A stretch of DNA of 64,000 nt from Corynebacterium sp. NML130628. Its GTDB lineage: Bacteria; Actinomycetota; Actinomycetes; Mycobacteriales; Mycobacteriaceae. Positions 16,548 through 25,517 of this stretch are shown here, one piece after another (position 1 is the stretch's first letter; each line of letters opens with the position of its first letter). The DNA is taken from contig NZ_MLAL01000021.1 in the NCBI RefSeq assembly GCF_001875665.1, positions 1 through 64,000 of the forward strand. The letters are read 5' to 3'. The notes under the pieces are model-generated. The model was not told the DNA's origin and did no database searches. It saw only the letters and a program-made list of their open reading frames with translations. The translations under genes and the position numbers were made by a program.

Positions 16548-17327
16548 TTAAATCACCGTTGCTCCATATCCAAATACGAGCTGGCGCGTCCAGCCGATAA
16601 ACACGTTCCAGGCCCCCGTGAGCAGCAGCAGGCCGACGACGACCATCGCTACTCCGCCGATCACCTGGATGGTGCGAGAGTGCTTGCGCAGCACCTCGAT
16701 ACTACGCACCGCCTTCGCCGAGCCGAGCGCCACCAGCAGGAACGGCAGCCCCAGCCCGAGGCAGTACGCGATGACCAGCAGCACGCCGCGCGCCGCGGTC
16801 ATGCCCGCCGTGCCCACGGAGACGGAGACGATCGCGGCGAGCGTCGGCCCCAGGCACGGCGTCCACCCGAGCGCGAACACCCCGCCGAGCAACGGCGCTC
16901 CCAGCAGCGTGGTCCACTTCTTCGGGTGGAGCCGCGTATCGTTTTGCAGCGCCGGCACCCAACCGGCGAACACCAGGCCCATCACAATCGTGACCACGCC
17001 GCCCGCACGCATAAGGGTTTCAGCGTTGAGCGCCACCGCGCTCACCGCGCCGAAGACGGTCACGGTGGCCAGCAGGAACACCACGGTAAACCCAAGAATA
17101 AACAAGCCCGCCGCGCCCGCGACGGCCCAGCGGCGCCGCGTCACCGACACGCCGCGTTCGTCCACGTTGAGCTCCCCGCCCACGATGCCCGTCAGGTACG
17201 ACATATAGCCGGGCACCAGCGGCACCACGCACGGCGAGGCAAAGGACGCCAACCCGGCCAGTGCCGCCGCCAGCATCCCCAGCAGCAGCGGCCCCTGGGA
17301 AACCAGCTCCGATAACGCCTCCCCCAC
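16548..17327 (-). CDS. ccdA: CcdA-type thiol-disulfide interchange membrane protein
   Basis: A 259-residue, six-segment membrane protein of the CcdA/DsbD-beta family. Two conserved Cys lie in PCVVPLVPGYMSYL (near residue 32) and in GWTPCLGPTLAAIVS. These carry electrons from cytoplasmic thioredoxin across the membrane to keep apocytochrome cysteines and TlpA reduced. It starts immediately after the stop of tlpA (17328/17327) and is followed directly by resB. The call is firm. Confidence 0.92.
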   Translation of the reverse strand: MGEALSELVSQGPLLLGMLAAALAGLASFASPCVVPLVPGYMSYLTGIVGGELNVDERGVSVTRRRWAVAGAAGLFILGFTVVFLLATVTVFGAVSAVALNAETLMRAGGVVTIVMGLVFAGWVPALQNDTRLHPKKWTTLLGAPLLGGVFALGWTPCLGPTLAAIVSVSVGTAGMTAARGVLLVIAYCLGLGLPFLLVALGSAKAVRSIEVLRKHSRTIQVIGGVAMVVVGLLLLTGAWNVFIGWTRQLVFGYGATVI

Positions 17328-17906
17328 TTAGGCCCCCGCCTCCTGGTGCAGCGTATTCGCCAGGTCAATGATCTCCTGCGCGGTGACCTCCCGCAGGAAC
17401 ACCGCCGCAGGGCGGTGCTGGGTGTCCAGCACGATAGTTGTCGGGATCACGGAGCTGGGCACCCCGCCCAAGAACGCGGCGGTCTTAAACGGCGGGTCGT
17501 ACAGGGAGGGGTAGGTCACCCCGTTGTCCTTCATGAAGTCGCGCGCAATGTCCGCGTTGTGGTCCCGCACGTTAATACCGAGCACGGTGCCGAAACCTTC
17601 GATGGACTCCTGGACCTCCTGGAGGTCGTCAACCTCCGCGCGGCACGGCGCGCACCACTGGCCCCACGCGTTGAGCACCACGACCTCACCATCGAAGTCG
17701 CTGAGCGAAATCTCGGTGCCCGGCTCCATGAGGGACTCGCCGGAAAAGTCCTGCAGCGGCTTGCGCTCCTCCTGCGGGTAGAACAGTTCCACCTGCCCGC
17801 CCGGCGAGTGGAACGCGAAGGACCCGCCTTCGTCGCCGGCGCTCGAGCACCCGCTCAGCAGCACGGCTGCGGCAACGAATGGGACAAGGCTGCGGCGCAC
17901 GGTCAT
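17328..17906 (-). CDS. TlpA/ResA-like thioredoxin-fold lipoprotein
   Basis: A 192-residue lipoprotein. It has a signal peptide with lipobox LLSGC at about residues 16-20, then a thioredoxin fold with the active site WGQWCAPCRAE (CxxC). The later segment PSSVIPTTIVLD contains the cis-proline. Such proteins reduce the CxxCH cysteines of apocytochrome c on the outer face of the membrane using electrons from CcdA, encoded next. It is downstream of a phosphatase gene by 14 bp and part of the same minus-strand operon. Confidence 0.9.
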   Translation of the reverse strand: MTVRRSLVPFVAAAVLLSGCSSAGDEGGSFAFHSPGGQVELFYPQEERKPLQDFSGESLMEPGTEISLSDFDGEVVVLNAWGQWCAPCRAEVDDLQEVQESIEGFGTVLGINVRDHNADIARDFMKDNGVTYPSLYDPPFKTAAFLGGVPSSVIPTTIVLDTQHRPAAVFLREVTAQEIIDLANTLHQEAGA

Positions 17907-17920
17907 AGGGTCCTTCCAGG

Positions 17921-18523
17921 TTAGATCGCAGATGCGGGAGTTGAGTAGGACCAGTCAACAACAACGTCGTCGTCGAACACAAGTGACGTCACGCTGGCCA
18001 GCTCGCAGCGACGGCTCGCGTGCGCAAACGGCTTGCCTTGCACGTAGCGCTGCACCGTCACAATCGGCAGCTGGTGGCTCACCATGACCGCCTCGTGCCC
18101 CTCGGCGCGCTGGCGGGCGTCCTCAATCGCGACATCCATGCGGGCGAAAATGTCCTCGTAGGACTCGCCCCAGCTTGGCTCCCACGGCTTGAGCATGTGG
18201 CGCCACCGCACCGGGTTCCACAGCTGGGAACGCCACCCCTTGGTGCGCAGCCCCTCAAACGTGTTCCCGGCCTCCAGAATCTCCTCCCGGGTATCGATCT
18301 CCAGCCCGGTGACCTCCGCGATGGGCTGCGCCGTTTCCTGGGCGCGCAGCAGCGGGCTGGCGGCCAGGTAGGTGACGTCGCGGCCGTCGAAAAACTTTGA
18401 GGTCGCAGCGGCCATCGAGTAGCCGCGGGAGCTCAGATGGTAGCCCGGCAGGCGCCCGTAGAGGATCTTCTTCGGGTTGAATACTTCACCGTGGCGCACC
18501 AGGTGGACAACAGTTCGCGTCAT
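17921..18523 (-). CDS. Histidine phosphatase family protein
   Basis: A 200-residue member of the phosphoglycerate-mutase-like superfamily, with the catalytic motif LVRHGEV near residue 8, an arginine in ASPLLRAQETA and the second catalytic His in VMVSHQLPI. It is clearly not the glycolytic enzyme, which is encoded separately at 41.6-42.4 kb. It is placed between hemL and tlpA with a 0-bp gap to hemL. The same neighbourhood is known in other corynebacteria; the substrate is unknown. Confidence 0.85.
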   Translation of the reverse strand: MTRTVVHLVRHGEVFNPKKILYGRLPGYHLSSRGYSMAAATSKFFDGRDVTYLAASPLLRAQETAQPIAEVTGLEIDTREEILEAGNTFEGLRTKGWRSQLWNPVRWRHMLKPWEPSWGESYEDIFARMDVAIEDARQRAEGHEAVMVSHQLPIVTVQRYVQGKPFAHASRRCELASVTSLVFDDDVVVDWSYSTPASAI

Positions 18524-19849
18524 TTACTGGCCCTCCGGCGTCGCGGCCGCTGCAGCCTTCGCCGCCGGGACAAGCGCGGCCTCAATCGTGGCGAAGTCGT
18601 CGTCCGTCAGCGCGGTGGACACGAACCAGGTTTCGAAAGCGCTCGGGGAGGCGTACACCCCGTGGTCGAGCAGCGCGTGGAAGAACGGGGCGTAGCGGAA
18701 CGTGTCCGCCGCTTTCATCTCGTCAAAGTTGGTGCCTTCGCCTTCCGCGAACCGCACCGACAGCATCGTCGACGCGCGCTGGATGTGGTGCGCCACGCCC
18801 TCGCGCGTCAACGCCGAGCTGACAAGGTCCGCCAACCTGTCCGCGTTCTTGTGCAGTACGGGGTAAATATCCTCGCTGGCCAGACGCAGTGACGCCATGC
18901 CGGCCGCCATCGCCACCGGGTTCCCGGACAGGGTTCCCGCCTGGTACACCGGCCCATTCGGCGCCAGTTTCTCCATTACTTCTCGACGCCCACCAAAGGC
19001 CGCCGCCGGCAACCCACCAGAGATCACCTTGCCGAACGTCGTCAGGTCACCCGCGACGCCGTCCACCCCGTACCAGCCGGAGTACGAGGTACGGAAGCCC
19101 GTCATCACCTCATCCAAGATGAGCAGAGCACCGTTAGCGTGGCAGACCTCCTTCAGCTTCGCGTTGAAGTTATCCTGCGGCGCCACCGTGCCCATGTTGC
19201 CGGCGGCAGCCTCAGCGATCACGGCAGCGATCTGGCCTTCGTTCTCCGCGAACGCGCGCTTGACCGCCTCAATATCGTTGTAAGGCACCACAATCGTGTC
19301 CGCCGCCTGCGCGCCCGTCACGCCCGGCGAGTCCGGCAACGAGAACGTCGCAATCCCCGAACCCGCCGACGCCAGCAACGCATCAACGTGGCCGTGGTAG
19401 CAGCCATCAAACTTGATGATCTTCGGCCGCTGCGTGTACCCACGCGCCAGGCGCACCGCCGACATCGTCGCCTCAGTACCCGAGTTGACCATGCGCACCT
19501 CCTCCACAGCGGTCCGCTTCGTGATCATCTCCGCGATCTCCACCTCAGCCTCAGTCGGAGCACCGAAACTCAACCCGTTGACCAGCGCCTTTTCCACAGC
19601 CTCGAGGATTTCTGGGTGGGCGTTACCGTGGATCATCGGACCCCAGGAATCCACCAGGTCGACGTAGGAGTTGCCGTCGACATCTACAAGCGTGCTGCCG
19701 AACGCCTTCTCAATGAAGCGCGTCTGACCACCAACAGAGCCGAACGCGCGCACCGGCGAGTTCACACCGCCCGGCGTGAGCTGCTGAGCGCGCGTAAACA
19801 ACGCAGCGGAACGGGAAGTATTTTCTGAAGTCACATTCGTCTTCGTCAT
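18524..19849 (-). CDS. hemL: Glutamate-1-semialdehyde 2,1-aminomutase
   Basis: A 441-residue PLP enzyme that converts glutamate-1-semialdehyde to 5-aminolevulinate, the second step of the C5 route started by HemA in this window. Motifs: [17 protein letters not shown] near the N-terminus, [20 protein letters not shown], and the PLP-lysine region [20 protein letters not shown]. Length matches the family. The divergent neighbour starts only 20 bp away. Confidence 0.95.
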   Translation of the reverse strand: MTKTNVTSENTSRSAALFTRAQQLTPGGVNSPVRAFGSVGGQTRFIEKAFGSTLVDVDGNSYVDLVDSWGPMIHGNAHPEILEAVEKALVNGLSFGAPTEAEVEIAEMITKRTAVEEVRMVNSGTEATMSAVRLARGYTQRPKIIKFDGCYHGHVDALLASAGSGIATFSLPDSPGVTGAQAADTIVVPYNDIEAVKRAFAENEGQIAAVIAEAAAGNMGTVAPQDNFNAKLKEVCHANGALLILDEVMTGFRTSYSGWYGVDGVAGDLTTFGKVISGGLPAAAFGGRREVMEKLAPNGPVYQAGTLSGNPVAMAAGMASLRLASEDIYPVLHKNADRLADLVSSALTREGVAHHIQRASTMLSVRFAEGEGTNFDEMKAADTFRYAPFFHALLDHGVYASPSAFETWFVSTALTDDDFATIEAALVPAAKAAAAATPEGQ

Positions 19850-19869
19850 AGTTGCCTATCCTAGGCGAT

Positions 19870-20283
19870 ATGAAGACCGCGTTTTTAGGCCTCGGCCGTA
19901 TGGGTACCGAATTAGCACTCAAGCTTGTCAGTGACCACGACCTTGTGGTCTGGAACCGCACCGCAGCGAAAACCGCCCCGCTCTTCGAACGTGGCGCCAC
20001 CGCCGCCGACACCCCCTCGGAAGCCGTCGAAGGCGCAGAAATGGTCATCACCTCCCTCTTTGGCCCCGATACGGTCCGCGAAATCGTCATCGAACCAGGC
20101 CTCATCCCCGACGGCGTCACCTGGGCCGACGCCACCGAAAAGGACGCCCGCCTCATGCTCGCCACCGCCGAGGCCGCCGACAAGGAGCTGCCGGCCGTGG
20201 CAGCCGCGGTTGCTTCCCTGCAGGAACAGCAGAAGAAGGGCCACGGGGACGAGGACTTCTCCTCCGTGGTGGTGTACCGCTAG
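19870..20283 (+). pseudogene. Beta-hydroxyacid dehydrogenase family, internally deleted
   Basis: A 137-residue protein that starts as a normal 3-hydroxyisobutyrate-type dehydrogenase with NAD motif AFLGLGRMGTELALKL and VWNRTAAKTAPLFERGA. After LIPDGVTWADA it jumps to the extreme C-terminus of the family (EKDARLMLATAEAADKELPA, ending SSVVVYR). Intact relatives are about 290 residues, so roughly 150 residues, including the substrate-binding helices and catalytic Lys, are missing without loss of frame. The promoter TATCCT lies 7 nt before the ATG, indicating a leaderless message. It is probably inactive. Confidence 0.65.
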
Positions 20284-20319
20284 GTTTTGGGTGCCTCCCT
20301 CGGGTTGCTCGGGTTGCTT

Positions 20320-20397
20320 GACACCAAATTCCTGAATTTAGGAAGGCCGGGTTGGAAAAACCCAGGTCGCGCGGGTGTCATGATGGAATTTGGTGTC
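20320..20397 (-). repeat. Type A intergenic repeat, copy 2
   Basis: 78 bp with perfect ends GACACCAAATTCC and GGAATTTGGTGTC. The core is in minus orientation and diverged (AACCCAGGTCGCGC). It forms a head-to-head pair with the next copy, 15 bp away. It lies at the 3' ends of the convergent dehydrogenase fragment and DedA gene. Confidence 0.85.
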
Positions 20398-20412
20398 TGA
20401 GCTGCACACGAT

Positions 20413-20490
20413 GACACCAAATTCCCCCGCGCACAATCTACGACCTGGGGAAACGCCCCGGCGCTCTCCCAAAATCAAGGGATTTGGTGC
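20413..20490 (+). repeat. Type A intergenic repeat, copy 3
   Basis: 78 bp with ends GACACCAAATTCC and GGGATTTGGTGC and a perfect core CGACCTGGGGAAACGC in plus orientation. It ends 10 bp before the stop of the DedA gene. Confidence 0.85.
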
Positions 20491-20500
20491 GGGCATCCGC

Positions 20501-21205
20501 TTAGGCTTTCTTCGCCTGCTTCCGGAACGCGCCGAACATGATCACCACGATCAGCCCGATGGCGATCCAGTTGGCCACCTTCGCGTACTGCTCCAGCACG
20601 TACACCACGGGCTCCCCGATCCACCAACCGAGGGCGAAATATCCCAGTGACCACAGGGTTTTCGAGATGAAGTCCAGCACCATGAACTTCCACAGGGGCA
20701 TCTCCGCCATGCCCATCAGGACGAACACCACGAAGGCGATCGGCAGTGGGATGGGCACGTAGGCGAGGAAGATACCGAGCCAGCCGAGTTTGAGGGCCCA
20801 TGCTTCCACGCGCGCGATGTTGCGGGCGCTGCGTTTGGAGTTCTGGGCCTGCACGTCGAGGATACCGCGCCCCCAGAGTTTGCCGGCCCACCAGTAGATC
20901 CAGTCGAACTTGATGGCCATCAGCGTGCCGATGAGCAGGTAGCCCAGCCAGTGCTGCACCTCACCAACGGCGGCGAGCGCGCCTGTCGACGCCGCACCAA
21001 TCCGAGAACCCGTAATGGCCAGCATGATAGGCGGGTACAGGCCGAGGAGCCACGCACGAAGCGGGATCATTGCGAGGCCGAAGAGGCCTACAAAGCCGAA
21101 CCAGCCAAGGCACCAGTAGTCGGCCTTGGTTGGTTTACTGTTCCAGGGCATGCCTGGTTGTTCCCACCATTCTGGTTCGGGCTGAGTGTGCTCCTCGCTT
21201 TGCAT
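20501..21205 (-). CDS. DedA-family (VTT-domain) membrane protein
   Basis: A 234-residue protein with about five membrane segments and the DedA/SNARE-associated pattern, including the amphipathic region WAGKLWGRGILDVQAQ and WALKLGWLGIFLAYVPIPLP. DedA proteins act as lipid flippases or transporters affecting membrane composition and proton-motive force. It is followed by a type A repeat pair. A small secreted or membrane protein gene lies 19 bp upstream on the same strand and may be cotranscribed. Confidence 0.8.
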   Translation of the reverse strand: MQSEEHTQPEPEWWEQPGMPWNSKPTKADYWCLGWFGFVGLFGLAMIPLRAWLLGLYPPIMLAITGSRIGAASTGALAAVGEVQHWLGYLLIGTLMAIKFDWIYWWAGKLWGRGILDVQAQNSKRSARNIARVEAWALKLGWLGIFLAYVPIPLPIAFVVFVLMGMAEMPLWKFMVLDFISKTLWSLGYFALGWWIGEPVVYVLEQYAKVANWIAIGLIVVIMFGAFRKQAKKA

Positions 21206-21224
21206 AAGCAGAGAGTGTACCTAG

Positions 21225-21425
21225 CTAAAACATATTGAGAATTCCCGGGTTGATGGCTACCACGATTCCGACGATGGCCAGCAGCCCGAGCACCACGCCG
21301 GCGATGATGCCGCCGGTGGACAAGCCGTCTTTCTCCGGGGCAGTGTCCTGCGCCATGACCTGCGGGGCGACCAACATGGCTGCTGAGCAGGTAGCAACGA
21401 GCATGAGTCCGAACTGCTTCTTCAT
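21225..21425 (-). CDS. Small exported membrane protein (66 aa)
   Basis: It begins MKKQFGLMLVATCSAAMLVA and has a likely signal-peptidase site after VMAQ, then a short acidic linker and one hydrophobic helix (GGIIAGVVLGLLAIVGIVVA) near the C-terminus. It may be a tail-anchored envelope peptide. The family was not recognised. It is upstream of dedA on the same strand. Confidence 0.6.
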   Translation of the reverse strand: MKKQFGLMLVATCSAAMLVAPQVMAQDTAPEKDGLSTGGIIAGVVLGLLAIVGIVVAINPGILNMF

Positions 21426-21495
21426 ACCGGCAAACTACCAGCCATTTTGAGCGAACCTCCCACAAAAACCACAGGGTTCGTCTAGTGTTTTGCCC

Positions 21496-22821
21496 ATGAA
21501 AACACCATTGACGCGCACGCAGCGCCTCGACAGGCTCCCGGTGACCCCGAAGCACAAGAAGCTCCTCGTCGGGTCAGGCGTGGGGTGGGCGCTTGACGCT
21601 ATGGATGTCGGCCTGGTCTCCTTCGTCATCGCGGCGCTGGCAGTGCACTGGGATCTGGAGAAAACCACCACGAGCTGGATCGCGTCGGTGGGCTTCATCG
21701 GGATGGCGGTCGGCGCCTCCCTTGGCGGCTTGCTCGCGGACAAGATCGGGCGCCGCCAGGTCTTCGCCCTCACCCTCCTGCTGTACGGGGTGGCCACGGG
21801 CGCCTCGGCGCTGGTCGGGTCGGTCGCCGTCCTGCTCATCTTCCGCTTCCTGACCGGCCTGGGCCTCGGCGCGGAGCTACCTGTCGCGTCGACGCTGGTC
21901 AGCGAGTTCGCGCCGTTGAAGGTGCGCGGGAGGATGGTGGTCTGGCTGGAGGCGTTCTGGGCGGCTGGTTGGATTCTGGCGGCGGTCATCGGCACGTTCG
22001 TTGTCGCCGAGGGCGAAAACGGCTGGCGGTGGGGGCTGGCGCTCGGCGCCGTGCCCGCCCTCTACGCGCTGTATGTGCGCATGGGGCTGCCTGAATCGGT
22101 CCGCTTCCTGGAGTCGCGCGGGCGCGACGAAGAGGCAGAGGCAGTGGTCCGCAGCTTCGAGGAGCAAGTCCCGCCAGAACTACTTCTCGACGCCCCCATC
22201 ACCACCAACGCTGACCCCAATGCCAGCGCCGAGGGAGGCTCCCACATTTGGGGCACCGAACTGCGGTCACGCACCGCTGCGTTCTGGACCGTCTGGTTCT
22301 GCGTCTCCCTGGCCTACTACGGCGCCTTCACCTGGATCCCCTCCCTCCTTGTCGACCAAGGCTTCAGCCTCGTGCGCTCCTTCAGCTTCACGCTGATCAT
22401 CACGCTGGCCCAGCTGCCCGGCTACTCCCTGGCGGGCTGGCTCATCGAGGTCTGGGGGCGCCGCACGACCCTTGCCGTCTTCCTGGCCGGGTCGGCCATG
22501 TCGGCGGGGCTGTACGGGTTCGCCACCGCGCCCTGGCAGATCATCGCCGCCGGCTGCTTGCTTTCATTGTTCAACCTGGGCGCCTGGGGCGCGCTCTACG
22601 CCATCGGCCCCGAGCTCTACCCCACCCAGATCCGCGCCACCGGCACCGGCGCCGCGGCCGCCTTCGGGCGCGTCGGCTCCATCCTGGCGCCGCTCATCGT
22701 GCCGCCGGTCTTGGCCTTCGGCGGCCAGACCGGCGTGTTCGCGGTGTTTGCGGTGGCGTTCACCGTGGCAGCCGCGGCTGCGTTCGTCCTGCCTGAGCAG
22801 AAAGGGAAAACCCTAGGCTAA
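21496..22821 (+). CDS. MFS transporter (sugar-porter-like / NiaP-like)
   Basis: A 441-residue, 12-segment Major Facilitator protein. After the first segment (VGWALDAMDVGLVSFVIAAL) comes GGLLADKIGRRQVFALTLLL, matching the A motif, and GLGAELPVASTLVSEFAP-K-RGR, matching the PESPR-like loop of the metabolite:H+ symporter group that includes NiaP and aromatic-acid porters. ATG 21496 is used; the substrate is unknown. It is convergent with the hemY-type gene, with two type A repeats in between. Confidence 0.82.
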   Translation: MKTPLTRTQRLDRLPVTPKHKKLLVGSGVGWALDAMDVGLVSFVIAALAVHWDLEKTTTSWIASVGFIGMAVGASLGGLLADKIGRRQVFALTLLLYGVATGASALVGSVAVLLIFRFLTGLGLGAELPVASTLVSEFAPLKVRGRMVVWLEAFWAAGWILAAVIGTFVVAEGENGWRWGLALGAVPALYALYVRMGLPESVRFLESRGRDEEAEAVVRSFEEQVPPELLLDAPITTNADPNASAEGGSHIWGTELRSRTAAFWTVWFCVSLAYYGAFTWIPSLLVDQGFSLVRSFSFTLIITLAQLPGYSLAGWLIEVWGRRTTLAVFLAGSAMSAGLYGFATAPWQIIAAGCLLSLFNLGAWGALYAIGPELYPTQIRATGTGAAAAFGRVGSILAPLIVPPVLAFGGQTGVFAVFAVAFTVAAAAAFVLPEQKGKTLG

Positions 22822-22829
22822 GCGATGGT

Positions 22830-22906
22830 GACACCAAATTCCGTCGGCGAGAGTCGGCGACCTGGGCCTTTCCAGATCAGCCTGACCGAAAAGCGGGAAT
22901 TTGGTG
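22830..22906 (+). repeat. Type A intergenic repeat, copy 4
   Basis: 77 bp starting 9 bp after the MFS stop. The ends are GACACCAAATTCC and GGAATTTGGTGC; the core is diverged (GCGACCTGGGCCTTTCC), in plus orientation. Confidence 0.85.
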
Positions 22907-22923
22907 CGCATCGCCCTTGGACA

Positions 22924-23001
22924 GGCACCAAATTCCTTCACGCAGCACCAACGACCTGGGGAAACGCCACGTCACCGTCCCAAAAAGCGGGAATTTGGTG
23001 C
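22924..23001 (+). repeat. Type A intergenic repeat, copy 5
   Basis: 78 bp, direct orientation to copy 4, 17 bp after it. The ends are GGCACCAAATTCC and GGAATTTGGTGC with a perfect core ACGACCTGGGGAAACGCC. It ends 10 bp before the stop of the hemY-type gene, the same distance as copy 3 from dedA. Confidence 0.88.
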
Positions 23002-23011
23002 GCGATTCCGA

Positions 23012-24427
23012 CTAGAGGAGGCCCTGCGCCGCGGCGCGCGCGTTGCCGATCACGGCCGGGACCCCGACCCCGGCGACCCAGGCGCCGGTCACGCCAACAC
23101 CGTCGACGCCGGCGAGCGCCTCCTGGACCTTGGCCACGGTGGCGAGGTGGGTGGCGTCGTAACGTGGTAGGCCGCCGAGCCAGCGCTGCACGAAGATCTC
23201 CTCGACGCCGGCGGCGCGGCCGTCGAAACCGGTGATGGTCTGCAGATCGTCGAGGGCCCAATCCACCAGGTCGTCCTCGCTGGCGGTCAGGGCGATGTTG
23301 TCGCCGTAGCGGCCGAAGCTGGCGCGCACAAGCGCACCGCCGCGCTCAGCGAGGTGCGGCCACTTGCGCGACGAAAGCGTGAACGCCTTGGCGTGCACGT
23401 CTTTCGCATCCGTGCTGACGAGCACGCCGGAGTTCTCCGGCAGGCCTTCGTCGGTGGCGAAGCGCAGCCCCACCACGGCGGAGTTGGCCAGTTCGACGGA
23501 GCGAAGCGCCTCGGAGGCCTCGGGGGCGATGTCGCGAAGTAGGAGCGCGGTCGTCGGAGCCGGGGTTGCGAGCAGTACGCGGTCGTAGACGGTGTCCTCG
23601 CCCCCCTTGATGCGGAACCCCTCGCCCTCGCGGGCGATGGACGGGATGAAGGCGTCGACGTAGATGTTGGCGCCGGACTGCTCCGCGAGCGCCTCGTAGA
23701 GTTGCTGGTAGCCCTCCCGGAACGACGCAAAAATCGGCGCCGGCTTCGATGGCTTCGAGGCACCAGCAGCACCAGAGGCGCCAGCAGCAGCCATGGCCTT
23801 CTTCCGGGCCGCCTCCAGGTTGGCTACCGCGGTGGACAGGTGCACCGGTCCGTCGGCGGCTAGGCGGTCGAACTCCGCGGCGAGCTGCGGCACGGTGGCG
23901 CGCACACCCAGGTCGTCGGCGGTGCAGGAGTACACCCCGCCAAGCAGGGAGGAAACGATGTTGTCCACGACGTCATCGCCGTAGCGCTCGCGGACCAGGG
24001 CGCCGACGCTCATGTCGCCGCCGATGGTCCACTCAAAGCCCTCGCGCTCCGCCTCGGTGTCGATGCGCCGCGCGGTCTCTTCGCTGACCAGGTGCGCAAC
24101 CGGCTCAGAGGTGGAAGGGATCCCCATCATGCCGCCTGCCGGCATGGCGCGGGTCTCGCCATCGACGTAGAGCAGGGAACGCATCCCCGATGGGGACACC
24201 AGCGAGTCCTGCAGGCCCAGTTCCTCGACGAGCTGCTTCGCTTCCGGGCGGCGCGCAATGAAGGCCTCCGCCCCCATATCGGTGGGGCCGCCGTCGAACG
24301 CAACGGTGTACAGCTTGCCGCCGATGCGGTCGTTGCCTTCGTAAACGTCGACGGTGTGGCCGGAGTTGCGCAGCTCAAACGCTGCTGTCAGCCCGGCGAG
24401 CCCGGCACCGACAATGGCGATATTCAA
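23012..24427 (-). CDS. hemY: Coproporphyrinogen III / protoporphyrinogen oxidase (HemY type)
   Basis: A 471-residue FAD oxidase. The N-terminal dinucleotide motif is IVGAGLAGLTAAFELRNSGH, followed by DRIGGKL; the C-terminal FAD-binding segment is DGVGVTGAWVAGVGVPAVIG. In Actinobacteria the HemY-type enzyme (also named CgoX) works in the coproporphyrin-dependent heme route, oxidising coproporphyrinogen III to coproporphyrin III. It is 16 bp downstream of hemE on the same strand. The family is certain; the substrate is inferred from phylogeny. Confidence 0.92.
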   Translation of the reverse strand: MNIAIVGAGLAGLTAAFELRNSGHTVDVYEGNDRIGGKLYTVAFDGGPTDMGAEAFIARRPEAKQLVEELGLQDSLVSPSGMRSLLYVDGETRAMPAGGMMGIPSTSEPVAHLVSEETARRIDTEAEREGFEWTIGGDMSVGALVRERYGDDVVDNIVSSLLGGVYSCTADDLGVRATVPQLAAEFDRLAADGPVHLSTAVANLEAARKKAMAAAGASGAAGASKPSKPAPIFASFREGYQQLYEALAEQSGANIYVDAFIPSIAREGEGFRIKGGEDTVYDRVLLATPAPTTALLLRDIAPEASEALRSVELANSAVVGLRFATDEGLPENSGVLVSTDAKDVHAKAFTLSSRKWPHLAERGGALVRASFGRYGDNIALTASEDDLVDWALDDLQTITGFDGRAAGVEEIFVQRWLGGLPRYDATHLATVAKVQEALAGVDGVGVTGAWVAGVGVPAVIGNARAAAQGLL

Positions 24428-24443
24428 TGGGGATCTCCTTAAT

Positions 24444-25490
24444 TTATGCTTCGTGGATCATTGCGACGGCGTCGGTGATGGCGCCGACGTCGGTGGTAGG
24501 CAAGACGCCGTGCCCGAGGTTGAAGATGTGGCCTGTGGCAGTGCCGGCGTCGATAGCTCGGGCGGCCTCAGCCTTGATGCGGCGAACTTCGTCCTCCACC
24601 ACGGCGGGGCCGGCGAAGAGCATCGCCGGGTCGAGATTGCCCTGCAGCACTTTCGGCGCGACAAAGCGCTTCGCGGCGACGTCGAGCGGCACGCGCCAAT
24701 CGACGCCCATCACCTCGGAGCCAGCCTCGGACATCGCGCCGAGCAGCTCACCCGTGGCCACACCGAAGTGGATGCGCGGGATCACGCCCTCGACTTCCTT
24801 CAGAATCTCGACGGAGTACGGCAGGACGTGCTCACGGTAGTCGGCCTCTGTGAGGAAGCCCGCCCAGGAGTCGAACAGCTGCATCGCGTCGATGCCGGCG
24901 TCGACCTGCGTGCGCAGGAACGCACTGACAGTGGGCACGAGGCGGCGCATCAGGGCGTGCCACGTGTCCGGGTCGCCGTGCATCATGGCCTTCGTCTTCT
25001 CATGGTTCTTGCTCGGCCCGCCCTCGATGAGGTAGCTGGCCAGCGTAAACGGCGCACCAACAAAGCCGATCAGGGCTTGGGTGTCGGTGAGCTCGTCGAG
25101 AATAATCTCGATGCCCTTGGTCACTTCCTCGACGTTGTGGTCCAGCAACGGCAAATTATCGACGTCCTCTTTCGTCGTAATCGCCTTCTCCATCACAGGA
25201 CCGCGGCCCGGCACGATTTCGACGCCGATGCCTGCCGCCTTCAGCGGCACAACGATGTCGGAAAAGAGGATCGCCGCGTCCATGTCGTGGCGGCGCACAG
25301 GCTGCATCGTGATCTCGGCGAGGAGCTCCGGCATGAAGCAGGAATCCAACATGGAGATACCCTCGCGGGCCTTGCGGTATTCCGGCAACGACCGCCCAGC
25401 CTGGCGCATGAACCACACCGGGGTGCGGGAGGGCGTACGGCCGTTGGCAGCCTCAATGAGCGGGGCAGAAGAAAGGTCGCGTCTGGTCAT
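24444..25490 (-). CDS. hemE: Uroporphyrinogen decarboxylase
   Basis: A 348-residue enzyme converting uroporphyrinogen III to coproporphyrinogen III in the cytoplasm. Signature PVWFMRQAGRSLPEYRKARE is near the N-terminus (catalytic Arg), with ILFSDIVVPLKAAG in the substrate pocket and IFNLGHGVLPTTDVG near the C-terminus. Length is typical. It sits between the inactive P-type ATPase homologue and hemY. Confidence 0.96.
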   Translation of the reverse strand: MTRRDLSSAPLIEAANGRTPSRTPVWFMRQAGRSLPEYRKAREGISMLDSCFMPELLAEITMQPVRRHDMDAAILFSDIVVPLKAAGIGVEIVPGRGPVMEKAITTKEDVDNLPLLDHNVEEVTKGIEIILDELTDTQALIGFVGAPFTLASYLIEGGPSKNHEKTKAMMHGDPDTWHALMRRLVPTVSAFLRTQVDAGIDAMQLFDSWAGFLTEADYREHVLPYSVEILKEVEGVIPRIHFGVATGELLGAMSEAGSEVMGVDWRVPLDVAAKRFVAPKVLQGNLDPAMLFAGPAVVEDEVRRIKAEAARAIDAGTATGHIFNLGHGVLPTTDVGAITDAVAMIHEA

Positions 25491-25517
25491 AGTCTCCCAC
25501 CCTACCGCCGTTGCGGT

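Noticed and set aside
20320-20490. CRISPR-like repeats
   Set aside because: The repeated units are about 78 bp with internal variation, have only two or three members per site and lack uniform short repeats or cas genes.
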